DNA from: Agromyces allii | GTDB taxonomy: Bacteria > Actinomycetota > Actinomycetes > Actinomycetales > Microbacteriaceae | Direction: 5' to 3' | Length of the DNA: 64,000 nt | NCBI RefSeq assembly: GCF_009749385.1 | Contig: NZ_WBIN01000007.1 | Coordinates: forward strand, 243,581-307,580 | Shown: positions 1 to 8,518 of the stretch, piece by piece | Position numbering within the stretch: position 1 is the stretch's first letter | Layout of the letters: every line of letters begins with the position of its first letter | Position numbers and translations under genes: made by a program | The notes under the pieces: model-generated | Database searches by the model: none | Seen by the model: only the letters and a program-made list of their open reading frames with translations | What the model was told of the DNA's origin: nothing

Positions 1-266
1 TCGAGGTACTCCTCGAGCGTCGCCACCGCAACGGCGAGTGCATCCTCGTCGTCGGCGAAATATCCGTCGACCAGTTCGACATAGGCCGCATCGCTCCCGC
101 TCGTGACCGTGAGGCCGTCATCGTACTCATCTACGACGGATGCCGGCCGCTCGGCCGGACGAAGGACGGGTGCGGGCACGCAGCCGGACAGGAGGACGGC
201 GAGCAGGGCGGCCGCCGCCGCGCTGACGCGAAGTCGGCGGCCCGGGATCGCGGATTCACAAGACAT
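1..266 (-). CDS. Lipoprotein, C-terminus cut by window edge
   Basis: Reverse-strand reading from an ATG at 264-266 runs open to base 1, giving 88 codons with the end missing. The N-terminus is a lipoprotein signal: basic start, Ala/Leu core, then lipobox LLSGC, so the protein should be diacylated on Cys and anchored outside the membrane. After a Pro/Ala-rich spacer there is an acidic stretch, DEDALAVAVATLEEYL, that resembles SDEEALAAAVAAYDRYL in the divergent lipoprotein at 540-1091. The two are therefore probably related surface lipoproteins transcribed from a shared intergenic region (267-539). Function unknown; no catalytic motif is visible in the part present. Confidence 0.72.
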   Translation of the reverse strand, partial: MSCESAIPGRRLRVSAAAAALLAVLLSGCVPAPVLRPAERPASVVDEYDDGLTVTSGSDAAYVELVDGYFADDEDALAVAVATLEEYL

Positions 267-526
267 GCGCAGAACGTATTCACTGCCGCCCGCACGATTC
301 CGTCGCTCGCGAGAACCGCCCGTCGCCGGGTCAGCGTGCCGGACTGTGGAGGAGCAGTCGAACTGCACGCGGGCCGCGTACCTGCCGCTCTCACGAAGCG
401 ACGACCCCGCGTGCCGACCGGACTCCGTGCCCGGGATTCATGCAACTTGGCAACTTTGCAACAGCTCGGCGGTCGTGGCCTCCCACCGGGTGTGGACAGC
501 CGAATCGGCCCCGCGCCGCACCCGCC

Positions 527-532
527 TATGGT
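527..532 (+). promoter_or_regulatory. Putative -10 box (TATGGT) of a leaderless transcript
   Basis: TATGGT ends 7 bases before the ATG at 540, the spacing expected if transcription starts at the start codon. No Shine-Dalgarno sequence is seen before that ATG. A convincing -35 is not visible. Confidence 0.4.
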
Positions 533-539
533 GGTCACC

Positions 540-1091
540 ATGCCCATCCCCCGTGCGCGTCACCTCGCGCTCGTCGCTACCGCCGCAGCGCTTGCACTCG
601 CTTTGAGCGCGTGCAGCGCTGACGCCGAGCCGACCCCATCGGCAAGCCCCGCCCCGACCGAGGCGGCGCCGATCTTCGCGTCCGACGAGGAGGCACTCGC
701 GGCCGCGGTTGCCGCGTACGATCGCTACCTTGATGTCACGCAACAGATCGGCGAGGACGGTGGGGCTAACGCCGAGCGCATCCTTGAGGTGGCTACCCAG
801 GACTACGCAAATCAAGAGATTCCGAACTACGAGAGTCTCGCTCAGCACGAGTACCGTGTGGTCGGTCGCGGGACTATCGATGCACCGAGATTGATGGAGC
901 GGTCAGGGTCGGTCGTACGTATCTACGGTTGCGTCGGCGTCGGCACAACTCGAGTGCTCGATGCGTCAGGTGTAGACATCACTTCATCGGAGCGTCCGAC
1001 TACCATCCCGCTCCAACTCTCCTTTGAAGCAAAGAATGACACTTTGCTTGTCGCTGACAGTGACGTATGGTCCGGGGACGATTTCTGCTAA
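540..1091 (+). CDS. Small secreted lipoprotein
   Basis: 183 residues starting MPIPRARHLALVATAA with lipobox LSAC, a Ser/Pro/Thr linker, then a mixed alpha/beta domain. The ATG at 540 is preferred over the upstream in-frame ATG at 528 and longer extensions because it places the signal peptide at the N-terminus and lies just after a -10-like TATGGT. The motif EEALAAAVAAYDRYL is shared with the divergent lipoprotein at 1-266. The C-terminal half holds two cysteines that could pair. Its end overlaps the next gene by 25 bases, indicating co-transcription and coupled translation. Molecular role unknown; it looks like a cell-surface protein of the type common in Microbacteriaceae. Confidence 0.75.
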   Translation: MPIPRARHLALVATAAALALALSACSADAEPTPSASPAPTEAAPIFASDEEALAAAVAAYDRYLDVTQQIGEDGGANAERILEVATQDYANQEIPNYESLAQHEYRVVGRGTIDAPRLMERSGSVVRIYGCVGVGTTRVLDASGVDITSSERPTTIPLQLSFEAKNDTLLVADSDVWSGDDFC

Positions 1092-1930
1092 CGACCGGCG
1101 TCGCCCTTCTGCTCACGGCGACGCTGGTTTCAGCCCCAACCGCGGCGGTTGCTTGTCCAATCTCAGAGATCATCGCAGGAGGGTGCGGAACCGACTCTGG
1201 CGCTGAAGTCGGTGAGGGCAAGGCCGACCTCTGGGCCATCGACCATTCGTCCGCTCCCGGTGCCGGTTCCGGCGATTCGAAAGCGGGCGACGCCACCGAG
1301 ACGATCGACGAAATCGGCAACTTCGAAAAGCCTGTCCGGATCCCGGACCCATGGACCGAGGTGTGCCAGGCCGGGCACGTCGAGTGCGTCGACGTTCCCG
1401 TCCCGACGGGACCTCCAGTGGCGCAGGCTCCCGGGGTTGCGCCGACCGTGGTGACGCTGCGAGATATCGCGTCCTTCCGTCCGGCGGTGCCGGGCAACGA
1501 CATGGAACCGGGCGGGTGGGCCGTGACGGGGCTTCCGGCGAACTTCGTCGCCGCGGCATCCGCCCAGATCGTGACGGGCACGCTGCTCGGTCAACCGGCC
1601 GACGTGCGCTTCACGCCCGTCGGCTACCGCTGGACGCACAGCGACGGCGGTTCGGTCACCAGCGCCGGCCCGGGTGCGACGTGGGCCGAACTCGGCAAGC
1701 GGGAGTTCACCCCGACGGACACGAGCCACGTCTACGTCGCATCGGGCGAGTACACCGTGACCCTCGAGGTGGCGCTCGAGGCGGAGTACCGATTCGCCGG
1801 ATCCGGCTGGCTCCCCATCGCCGGCACGCTCAGCGTCGCCAGCGACCCGCGCACCGTGGTGGTCGGCGAGATCGATACCGTCCTCACGCGGGGCGATTGC
1901 CTCGCCTCGCCACGCGATCCGGGCTGCTGA
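1067..1930 (+). CDS. Secreted PKD-like domain protein
   Basis: 287 residues. The N-terminus MVRGRFLLTTGVALLLTATL is a Sec signal peptide with cleavage predicted after the Ala-rich run near residue 27. Residues about 155-265 resemble a PKD/Ig-like beta-sandwich: a WTHSDGG strand, then SHVYVASGEYTVTLEVALEA, which matches the H.Y...G.Y.V.L.V core of PKD repeats. PKD domains usually mediate extracellular protein or polysaccharide binding. Six cysteines suggest disulfides. It overlaps the lipoprotein gene at 540-1091 by 25 bases and is probably its operon partner, so the two may act together at the cell surface. No enzymatic motif is seen. Confidence 0.75.
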   Translation: MVRGRFLLTTGVALLLTATLVSAPTAAVACPISEIIAGGCGTDSGAEVGEGKADLWAIDHSSAPGAGSGDSKAGDATETIDEIGNFEKPVRIPDPWTEVCQAGHVECVDVPVPTGPPVAQAPGVAPTVVTLRDIASFRPAVPGNDMEPGGWAVTGLPANFVAAASAQIVTGTLLGQPADVRFTPVGYRWTHSDGGSVTSAGPGATWAELGKREFTPTDTSHVYVASGEYTVTLEVALEAEYRFAGSGWLPIAGTLSVASDPRTVVVGEIDTVLTRGDCLASPRDPGC

Positions 1931-1942
1931 CCCGCACCACCC

Positions 1943-2005
1943 CGGCACTCCGGCACTCCGGCACTCCGGCACCCCGGCACTCCGGCACTCCGGCACTCCG
2001 GCACC
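1943..2005 (+). repeat. 8-bp tandem repeat, about 7.9 copies
   Basis: The unit CGGCACTC repeats from 1943, with one variant unit (CGGCACCC at 1967) and a partial last unit. It lies 12 bases after the stop of the PKD-like gene and is not in a convincing reading frame. An octamer array is prone to slipped-strand length change. Confidence 0.9.
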
Positions 2006-2288
2006 GCATCTTGCGGCGGATGCCACCGTCCGGCGCGCACGTCAGACGCTGAGCGTGTCGACGACCGAGACACCGACAGAGGCCGCGGCGGTTGCAAAAG
2101 TCGTTCGTCGAAGGTCGCGAGTTGCGAGCCGGGAACATGGCGTGAAGAGCCGGTCCGGGCGCTCGGCCCGAGGCATCCCGGCGATCTCCGAAGGTCACAA
2201 CTGGGTCACTTGTCCCACTCAGCCATTGACCGGAGCGAGCGCAGTCCCGATGCTGATCTGACCCGAACCCCCGTCACGATGGAGTGTC
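2006..2288. other. Intergenic region before the GH5 gene
   Basis: With the tandem repeat, this forms a 358-base gap. Short open frames here have no start signal or domain and look non-coding. The promoter of the GH5 gene must lie here, but no clear -35/-10 pair is seen. Confidence 0.5.
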
Positions 2289-4730
2289 ATGCGTCAGGCC
2301 CGCCGTCCGATCGTCGCTGTCGCCGCGACATCCGCACTCCTCCTGCTTCAGGCGGTGATCGATCCGACCGGGCTCCTCGCACTCGTCGGCTGGCCGGGTG
2401 GCCTACCGCTGGTGGAGCTCGGCTGGCCAGTCGCGCGATATCTCGTGTTCGTGCCGGTCATGCTGGCGGTCGTGTGGTGGGCGGCCGTACGGGCCGGCGA
2501 CCGCTTCTGGACGATGACCGCGGGGGCCGTGCTCGCGGCCCTGCTCGCGCAGGCGGCGGGGTGCTTCGCGATGGCCGGCGACATCGCACTCGCGGCGTGG
2601 GCGGGCGGCTTCATCACGGCGAAGGCCGTGCCGTCGGCGCTCATCGTGGCCGCCGTCGTGCGATTCGCGGGCGGCCCGCGCGACCTCCGCGTTCACAGAC
2701 GCGGCTCGGTGTGGCCCGGCGCGATCGCGTTCGGCGCCATGGCGCCGCTGCTCGCCGGCACCTGGTGGACGGGCGCCGCGTACGCTCCGCTCATCCCGTC
2801 ACCGCGCGCCGACTCGGGCCCCGTGCTCATGCTCGTCGCGGTCGCACTGCTCGTCGGCGCGGGCTGGATCAGCCTTCGCTGGATGCGCCGACGCGTGCGC
2901 GGCTTCCTCGGCGTCTGGCTCGCCGCGCTCGTCGCGGGCGGCCTGTTCGGCCTCGCGCAGTCGCTCATCGGGCTCGTCGTCGACGACGGCTTCGCGGGCG
3001 ACCTGTGGCCCCTGTTGGCCGCATACCTCCACGTCGCCGACGGCCTCGCGTTCGGCGCCTGCACGGGCTGGATCGTCGCCGTGGTCGCACTCGTCGCCGA
3101 CCGCGTTCAGGCGAAGCGCACGGTCGCGGATGCCGCGGCGGGCACCCCCGAGGCATCCGCACCGTCCGAAGCCACGACGCCCGAAGCCGCAAGGCCCGCG
3201 AAGGTCGTCGCCGCGGCCGGCATCGCCGTGGCCGTGATCGCGGTGACCGCGCTGGCCGCATCGCTCGTCACGGCAGCGTCGGACCCGGCGACCGCGAGCG
3301 CAGCCGGCCGCCCCGCGACATCCGCCCCCGCCGAATTCCTGCGCGTCGACCACGGCCGCATCGCCGACGGCGACGGACACCAGGTGCTGCTGCGCGGCGT
3401 CAACGTGAACCAGCTCGTCGACTTCTACCAGGCGCGCCCCGAGGTGCCGGTCACGCGCCCGCTCACCGAGGCCGACTTCGCCGACATGGCGTCGTACGGG
3501 TTCAACGTGGTGCGCCTGAACCTCTCGTGGTCGGCGCTCGAGCCGGTGCAGGGCGAACTCGACGCCGCCTACCTCGGCACGGTGAAGCGGGCGGTCGGGT
3601 GGGCGAAGGCGCACGGCATCCGCACCGTGCTCGACATGCACCAGGACGGGTGGTCGAACGCGGCGACCGCCGAGGGCACCGAGTGCCGCCCGGGCACCGA
3701 CCCGATGTGGGGATACGACGGCGCACCCGAGTGGGCGACGCGGTTCGACGGCGCCCCGCGCTGCTCGTTCACGGGCCGCGACATCTCCCCCGCTGGCGAC
3801 CGGGCCTTCGAGCACTTCTACTTCGACACCGACGGCGTGCAGCAGGCGCTCGTGCGCACATGGGGCGAGCTCGCGGGCGAGTTCCGCGACGAGCCGGCGG
3901 TCGCGGGCTTCGACCTGCTCAACGAGCCCGGTTTCGGTGAGACGGCGCCCGTCACGACGTCACTGAAGCTCGGCGAGTTCTCGGATGCCGCGATCGACGC
4001 CATCCGCGAGGCCGGCGCTCCCCAGATCGTGTTCGTCGAGCCGAGCATCCTCTGGTCGGGTCTCGGCATCGACAGCGGGCCCTCGCTCGGCTTCACCGAC
4101 GACCCGAACGTCGTGTTCTCGCCGCACCTGTACGCCGAGTCGATCACGATGGACCGTTCGCTCGGCATCCCGACGATCGTCAGCACCGAACGGCAGTTCG
4201 AGCTCGCCCAGCGCGTGGCCGACGAGCACGGCATGCCGATGTGGTCGGGCGAGTACGGCTACTGGGGCGACGCGGCCTCCATCGGCTCGCGCCTCACCCG
4301 GTACGCCGCCGAGGAGGACCGGCGCATGCAGGGCAGCGCGTACTGGGTGTGGAAGCAGTCGTGCGGCGACCCGCAGAACGGCATCGGCGAGTTCGGCATC
4401 GGGCTCGTGCCCGAGGACTGCGCGACCGGTGACGACGCGCCGCGCAACGAGCAGCTCCTCGGCATCCTGAGCCGCGCCTACCCGCAGGCGGCCCCCGGCA
4501 CGCTCACGAGCCTCAGTGCGGGTGTCGCGGGCGACGACGGCGGGCGGATGTCGCTCACGGGCGTCGTCGACGGGCCCACGTGCGGGCTGACGGTGTGGGT
4601 TCCGGGTTCGGCCGAGCCGACGATCGCCGACTCGAGCGGGCTGACCCGTCTCGAGGTCGAGCCGCAGCCCGGCGGATGGGTCGTCACGGCGTGCGCCGAG
4701 GGGGCGTACGCGCTGGCGACCGAGGGGTGA
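2289..4730 (+). CDS. Membrane-anchored GH5 hydrolase, endoglycoceramidase-like
   Basis: 813 residues in two parts. Residues 1-325 hold about eight hydrophobic membrane segments, the last around 298-322. Residues about 345-740 form a glycoside hydrolase family 5 domain predicted to lie outside the cell. Visible GH5 hallmarks: LLRGVNVNQLV, NVVRLNLSWSALEPVQGELD, LDMHQDGWS, the acid/base Glu546 in LLNEP, and the nucleophile Glu655 in WSGEYGYWGD. The DMHQD and EPVQG signatures are typical of endoglycoceramidase-like GH5 enzymes, which release glycans from glycolipids; other beta-glucosides remain possible. A C-terminal beta-rich module (about 740-813) follows, as in EGCases. The fusion of a polytopic N-terminus to GH5 is unusual, since most relatives are secreted. 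The ATG at 2289 follows GGAGTGTC. Confidence 0.82.
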   Translation: MRQARRPIVAVAATSALLLLQAVIDPTGLLALVGWPGGLPLVELGWPVARYLVFVPVMLAVVWWAAVRAGDRFWTMTAGAVLAALLAQAAGCFAMAGDIALAAWAGGFITAKAVPSALIVAAVVRFAGGPRDLRVHRRGSVWPGAIAFGAMAPLLAGTWWTGAAYAPLIPSPRADSGPVLMLVAVALLVGAGWISLRWMRRRVRGFLGVWLAALVAGGLFGLAQSLIGLVVDDGFAGDLWPLLAAYLHVADGLAFGACTGWIVAVVALVADRVQAKRTVADAAAGTPEASAPSEATTPEAARPAKVVAAAGIAVAVIAVTALAASLVTAASDPATASAAGRPATSAPAEFLRVDHGRIADGDGHQVLLRGVNVNQLVDFYQARPEVPVTRPLTEADFADMASYGFNVVRLNLSWSALEPVQGELDAAYLGTVKRAVGWAKAHGIRTVLDMHQDGWSNAATAEGTECRPGTDPMWGYDGAPEWATRFDGAPRCSFTGRDISPAGDRAFEHFYFDTDGVQQALVRTWGELAGEFRDEPAVAGFDLLNEPGFGETAPVTTSLKLGEFSDAAIDAIREAGAPQIVFVEPSILWSGLGIDSGPSLGFTDDPNVVFSPHLYAESITMDRSLGIPTIVSTERQFELAQRVADEHGMPMWSGEYGYWGDAASIGSRLTRYAAEEDRRMQGSAYWVWKQSCGDPQNGIGEFGIGLVPEDCATGDDAPRNEQLLGILSRAYPQAAPGTLTSLSAGVAGDDGGRMSLTGVVDGPTCGLTVWVPGSAEPTIADSSGLTRLEVEPQPGGWVVTACAEGAYALATEG

Positions 4731-4738
4731 CGGGTGTC

Positions 4739-4771
4739 GGCTGACGGTTGACGCCGCGATGTCCGTCGGCT
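4739..4771. terminator. Stem-loop between convergent genes
   Basis: GGCTGACGG (4739-4747) pairs with CCGTCGGCT (4763-4771) with one G-U pair and a 15-base loop. It lies between the convergent GH5 and kduD stops, so it could end both transcripts. No U-tract is present, which is common in high-GC Actinobacteria. Confidence 0.45.
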
Positions 4772-4784
4772 GGCTCGGGAGAGC

Positions 4785-5600
4785 TCAGCGTCCGAGCCAG
4801 CCCCCGTCGACGGGCAGCACGACGCCGTGCACGTAGGCCGCGTCGGCTGAGGCGAGGAACGCCGCAGCGCCCGCGATGTCGTCGGGCGTGGCCCAGCGCG
4901 CGGCGGGGATGCGCTCCGAGATCTGGCGGAAACGCACCGGGTCGGCCTGCAGGGCCTCGTTCATGTCGGTCGCGACGTAGCCAGGGGCGACGGCGTTGAC
5001 GTTCACGCCATGCGCGGCCCACTCGTTCGCGAGCGCCTTCGTGAGCTGGGCGATGCCGCCCTTGCTCGCCGCGTAGCCGGGCACCGTGAGCCCCCCTTGG
5101 AAGCTCAGCAGCGAGGCGACGAACACGACCTTGCCGCTACCGCGCTCGACCATGCCACGTCCGAGTTCGCGCGCGAGGATGAACGGCGAGCGCAGGTTCA
5201 CGCCGAGCACGGCGTCCCAGTCGTCGGTCGGATGCTCCGCGGCGGGCGCCCGGCGGTTGATGCCGGCGGCCTGCACGAGCACGTCGGGCGTTCCGTGACG
5301 CTCGGTGATCTGCGCCGCGAGGTCGAGTGCGGCATCCGGATCGGCGAGGTCGGCGGCGAGCGGATCGAAGCGGCGGCCGAGCGCTGCGACCTCTGCCGCG
5401 ACATCCGTGAGGCCCTCGATCGAGGAGCCGACCCCGACGAGGTCGAAGCCGTCGCGGGCGAACCGCAGGGCGATCGCGCGCCCGATGCCGCGGCTCGCGC
5501 CGGTCACGACCGCGAGCCGCGTGACGCCGACCGTGCCGGAATCGGCACCGGAATCGGAACCGGCAGCCGCAACCGCGGCAGCCCCGGCCGCACCGCTCAC
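4785..5600 (-). CDS. kduD: 2-dehydro-3-deoxy-D-gluconate 5-dehydrogenase (SDR)
   Basis: 271 residues, a classical short-chain dehydrogenase. The cofactor motif TGASRGIG is at 33-40, the NAG-like segment reads QAAGINRR, the catalytic YAASK follows, and PVDGGWLGR closes the chain. KduD interconverts 2,5-diketo-3-deoxygluconate and 2-keto-3-deoxygluconate in pectin/uronate breakdown; KduI, the previous pathway step, lies 0.9 kb upstream, which supports the assignment. The GTG start at 5600 overlaps the IclR stop (GTGA), so translation is coupled. The first 26 residues are an Ala/Gly/Ser/Asp-rich extension absent from typical KduD, so an internal GTG near codon 26 could be the true start. General SDR activity on another sugar acid cannot be excluded. 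Confidence 0.85.
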   Translation of the reverse strand: MSGAAGAAAVAAAGSDSGADSGTVGVTRLAVVTGASRGIGRAIALRFARDGFDLVGVGSSIEGLTDVAAEVAALGRRFDPLAADLADPDAALDLAAQITERHGTPDVLVQAAGINRRAPAAEHPTDDWDAVLGVNLRSPFILARELGRGMVERGSGKVVFVASLLSFQGGLTVPGYAASKGGIAQLTKALANEWAAHGVNVNAVAPGYVATDMNEALQADPVRFRQISERIPAARWATPDDIAGAAAFLASADAAYVHGVVLPVDGGWLGR

Positions 5601-6403
5601 GACGCCCTCCGCGGCGCCCCCATCGAGGCGGAGATCTCGGCGGCCGTCTCGACGATGTGCGCGCCGAGTTCGTCGGCCGCCTCGGGGAGCACGCGCGTGG
5701 CGGGGCCGGCGATGCTGACCGCGGCGATCGCGCGGCCCTGGAAGTCGAAGACCGGCGCGGCGAAGCCCCTGATGCCCTCGCGGTTCTCCTGGTTGTCGAT
5801 CGCGAAGCCGCGCTCGCGCGTGGCGGCGAGGTCAGTGGCGAGATCGGCCTCGGTCACGAGCGTGTGCGCCGTGCGTGGTTCGAGGTGGCGCGAGATGTGC
5901 GCATCGCGGGATTCGTCGGGCGTCCACGCGAGGATCGCCTTGCCGATCGCGGTGGCGTACGCCGGCACCGAGGCGCCGACGCGGCTGAACACGCGCACGG
6001 GGTGCGGGCTGTCGACGAGCTCGATGTAGACCACGTCGGTGCCGCTCAGCACGCCGAGGTGCGCGGTCTCCTGCGTGCGCTCGACGAGGCTGCGCATCGA
6101 CGGCAGCGCGGCGGCGCGCAGGTCGAGGCGGTCGAGGTACTCCGATCCGAGCTGCACGTTCGCGACGCCGAGCGTGTAGACGCCGAGCTCGTCGTCGTAG
6201 CGCAGGAACTGCCGCGCCTCGAGCGTGCGCAGGATGCGCAGCGTCGTCGGCTTGGAATACCCGAGGATCGAGCTGCACGCCGCGAGCGTGAGCCCGGGCG
6301 GCGGGCTCTCGGCGATCTGCAGCAGCACCTGGAGTGCGCGGTCCACGCTCTGCGTGCCGGCCGTGGCTCCGGCGTCGCGCCGGCTCTCCGACGTGTCGAC
6401 CAT
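5597..6403 (-). CDS. IclR-family transcriptional regulator (KdgR-like)
   Basis: 268 residues. A winged HTH covers about 18-80 (SVDRALQVLLQIAES, then SILGYSKPTTLRILRTLEAR as helix-turn-helix), followed by the IclR effector domain (about 95-255) with GVLSGTDVVYIELVDSPH, ATAIGKAILAW and FDFQGRAIAAVSIAGP. IclR proteins bind short AT-armed palindromes and respond to small organic acids; KdgR-type members sense 2-keto-3-deoxygluconate. It is first gene of an operon with kduD (4-base overlap) and is probably the local regulator of the uronate genes. Candidate operators are the palindromes at 12804-12820, 14357-14373 and 14687-14701; a half-match (GAATACC, read on the minus strand) near 6418-6426 may serve autoregulation. 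Confidence 0.9.
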   Translation of the reverse strand: MVDTSESRRDAGATAGTQSVDRALQVLLQIAESPPPGLTLAACSSILGYSKPTTLRILRTLEARQFLRYDDELGVYTLGVANVQLGSEYLDRLDLRAAALPSMRSLVERTQETAHLGVLSGTDVVYIELVDSPHPVRVFSRVGASVPAYATAIGKAILAWTPDESRDAHISRHLEPRTAHTLVTEADLATDLAATRERGFAIDNQENREGIRGFAAPVFDFQGRAIAAVSIAGPATRVLPEAADELGAHIVETAAEISASMGAPRRAS

Positions 6404-6500
6404 CGAGGCATCCCTTTCGGTATTCAGTGGTGAGCGGATGTCGCAGGGTGGGTGGTGCCCCTACGCTAGCGGCAGCCCGTGGCGGGCCGCGCGGGCGATC

Positions 6501-6529
6501 CCGGCCGGCCCGGAGGCCGGGCCGGCCGG
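6501..6529 (-). terminator. Strong GC hairpin after kduI
   Basis: A perfect 12-bp stem (6501-6512 with 6518-6529) with loop GAGGC lies 3 bases past the kduI stop and before the IclR promoter region. It is a high-stability intrinsic-type terminator without U-tract. Confidence 0.8.
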
Positions 6530-6532
6530 CGA

Positions 6533-7366
6533 TCACCCGAGCGCGGTGACCGGGATCTGGTCCATGTCGGTGAACGACTGGTTCTCGCCGGCCATGACCC
6601 ACACGAACGCGTAGTTCGTCGTGCCCGAGCCGAAGTGCACCGACCAGCTCGGCGAGATGACGGCGTCGCGATCCTGGAGCACGAGCGTGCGCGTGTCGTC
6701 GGGCTCGCCCATGACGTGCTGGATGCGGTGCCCCTCGGGCAGGCCGAAGTAGAGGTAGACCTCGGTGCGGCGGTCGTGCGTGTGCGGCGGCATGCTGTTC
6801 CACACGCTGCCGGGCTCGAGCGAGGTGATGCCGAGCACGAGCTGGTCGCTGCGCACGCCGTCGGCGTGGATGTGCTTGTGCACCGTGCGGCGGTTGGCCG
6901 TCGCGGCGTCGCCCGTCTGGGTCGTGTTCGCGTCCTGCAGGCGCACGAGCTTGGTGGGGTGGCCGCCGAACGAGAGCGCGGAGGCCAGGTAGAACGCGGC
7001 CTCGGCGCCGTCGGCGCCTGCGGCGAAGGTCACGCTGCGCGTGCCCTGGCCCACGTAGAGCACGTCGCGGTGCTCGAGCGTGTACTCGACGCCGTCGACG
7101 GTGACGGTTCCCGACGTGCCGATCTGCACGACCGCGAGTTCGCGGCGCTCGCAGAACCGCTCGGTGCGGAGTTCGGCGGGAGCCTCGAGCTCGATCGGCG
7201 AACCGGCGAGCGGCACGACGCCGCCGATGACCATGCGGTCCTCGTGCGTGTAGACGAGCACCTGCTCGCCGGGCACGAAGAGCTGGTCGGCGACGAAGCG
7301 CTCGCGCAGGGCGGCCTTGGGCAGCCCACCGACGTCGGCGGGGTGTGAGGCGTGTCGGATCTGCAT
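6533..7366 (-). CDS. kduI: 5-dehydro-4-deoxy-D-glucuronate isomerase
   Basis: 277 residues, the usual KduI length. The start is set at the ATG at 7364-7366 (MQIRHASHPADV), because the upstream extension of the open frame is the antisense of the neighbouring dehydrogenase. KduI is a zinc-dependent cupin-fold isomerase converting 5-keto-4-deoxyuronate (from unsaturated galacturonate) to 2,5-diketo-3-deoxygluconate, which KduD reduces. Metal-ligand motifs are visible: HKHIHADG (His-x-His), then WNSMPPHTHDRRTEVYLYF with the conserved HTHDRRTE. It lies 13 bases downstream of the 2-hydroxyacid dehydrogenase gene (7380-8342) and shares its transcript, ending at the hairpin at 6501-6529. Confidence 0.95.
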   Translation of the reverse strand: MQIRHASHPADVGGLPKAALRERFVADQLFVPGEQVLVYTHEDRMVIGGVVPLAGSPIELEAPAELRTERFCERRELAVVQIGTSGTVTVDGVEYTLEHRDVLYVGQGTRSVTFAAGADGAEAAFYLASALSFGGHPTKLVRLQDANTTQTGDAATANRRTVHKHIHADGVRSDQLVLGITSLEPGSVWNSMPPHTHDRRTEVYLYFGLPEGHRIQHVMGEPDDTRTLVLQDRDAVISPSWSVHFGSGTTNYAFVWVMAGENQSFTDMDQIPVTALG

Positions 7367-7379
7367 GTGGTGCTCCAGT

Positions 7380-8342
7380 TCAGTGGATGACGTTGGTCGG
7401 TCGGCCCGCGGCGAACGCGAGGATGTTCTCGGCGGCGAGCCGGAACACTTCGTCGGCCTCGTTCGTGTGGAACCCGATGTGCGGGGTGAGCACGGCGTTG
7501 CTCGAGATCGAGGGCAGGCCGTCGACGGCCGGCGGCTCCTCGGTGAAGACGTCGATGCCGGCGCCGAACATGCGTCCCGCGGCGAGCAACTCGTCGAGCG
7601 CCTCGCCGTCGACGACCTCGGCACGCGCGGTGTTGACGAAGATCGCGTCGGCGCGAAGGCGCTCGAGCAGGTCGCGGCTCACGAGCTTGTCGGTCTCGGG
7701 CGAGTGCGTCAGGTGCACCGAGACCACGCGGGAGGTCGCGACGAGCTCCTCGAGGCTCACCTGCTCGGCGCCCAGCTCGGCACTGCGCTCGGGGTCGACG
7801 GTGCGGCTCCAGTAGACGGGCTCCATGCCGAGTCCCTTCGCGAGCCGGATGACGCGGCCGCCGATCGCGCCGGCGCCGATCACGCCGATGCGCTCACCGG
7901 CGAGCTTCGCGCCCTGGTGCTTCGCCCAGCCGCCCGAGCGCACGATGCCGTCGCCCTCGACGATGCGGCGCGCGACCGCGAACATGAGCGCGATCGCGTG
8001 CTCGGCGACGCTCTGGCTCGCGAAGTCGGGCACGTTCGTGACGGCGACGCCGGCGCGCTCGGCCTCAGCCATGTCGACGAAGCGACGAGCGCCCGTGCCG
8101 ACGAAGCTCACGAGCTTCAGGCTCGGGTTCTGCTCGAGCAGGCCTGCGGGCAGGGGGCCCTGGTCGCCGATGACGTAGAGCGCGTCGAATCCGCGGGCGG
8201 CCGCGATGGCGTCGTCGGGGCGGTCGAACCGGCCGCCCTCGATCCACGCGAACTCGTGGCCCGCGGCGCGCAGCGGCGCCACGACGTCGCGCTCGACGAT
8301 CTCGCGGTACTGGGCTTCGGTGTCGATGCAGACGATGCGCAT
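7380..8342 (-). CDS. D-isomer-specific 2-hydroxyacid dehydrogenase
   Basis: 320 residues with the two-domain fold of NAD-dependent 2-hydroxyacid dehydrogenases. The Rossmann motif is GVIGAGAIGGRV (about 150-161), catalytic Arg lies in NTARAEVVDG, Glu in FTEEPP, and His in LTPHIGFHT. These enzymes reduce 2-keto acids or oxidise D-2-hydroxyacids; exact substrate unknown. GAAGGAG lies about 7 bases before the ATG. It leads a transcript with kduI, so it may handle a keto-acid side branch of uronate breakdown. A second, different family member sits at 13249-14328, bracketing the ABC transporter, which suggests that the imported compound is converted by both. Confidence 0.88.
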   Translation of the reverse strand: MRIVCIDTEAQYREIVERDVVAPLRAAGHEFAWIEGGRFDRPDDAIAAARGFDALYVIGDQGPLPAGLLEQNPSLKLVSFVGTGARRFVDMAEAERAGVAVTNVPDFASQSVAEHAIALMFAVARRIVEGDGIVRSGGWAKHQGAKLAGERIGVIGAGAIGGRVIRLAKGLGMEPVYWSRTVDPERSAELGAEQVSLEELVATSRVVSVHLTHSPETDKLVSRDLLERLRADAIFVNTARAEVVDGEALDELLAAGRMFGAGIDVFTEEPPAVDGLPSISSNAVLTPHIGFHTNEADEVFRLAAENILAFAAGRPTNVIH

Positions 8343-8464
8343 CAGGGCGGCTCCTTCGTGTGTCCGGCGGTGGTCAGGTGGTTCAGGTCTTCGTGGTGCG
8401 GATGTCTCGTCGTGCAGGTCGTGCAGGCGGTGCGGGCCGCACGAGGCGACCCGGGGGTTCAGCC

Positions 8465-8509
8465 GAGCGGGTGCCGCGGCCGACGTACGGCCGGCCGCGG
8501 CATCCGCTC
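8465..8509 (-). terminator. Long hairpin after the binding-protein gene
   Basis: A 17-bp stem with one G-U pair (8465-8481 with 8493-8509) lies 9 bases past the stop of the solute-binding protein gene. The inner bases GGCCG...CGGCC can extend the pairing. It is a strong terminator candidate. Confidence 0.8.
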
Positions 8510-8518
8510 AGCCGTTGA

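Noticed and set aside
1943..2005. Possible CRISPR array
   Set aside because: Repeat unit is 8 bp with no spacers and no cas genes are present.
1732..2198. Minus-strand frames with repeated PECRSAGV-like peptides across the tandem array
   Set aside because: They only translate the 8-bp repeat and the antisense of the PKD-like gene; no start signal or fold.
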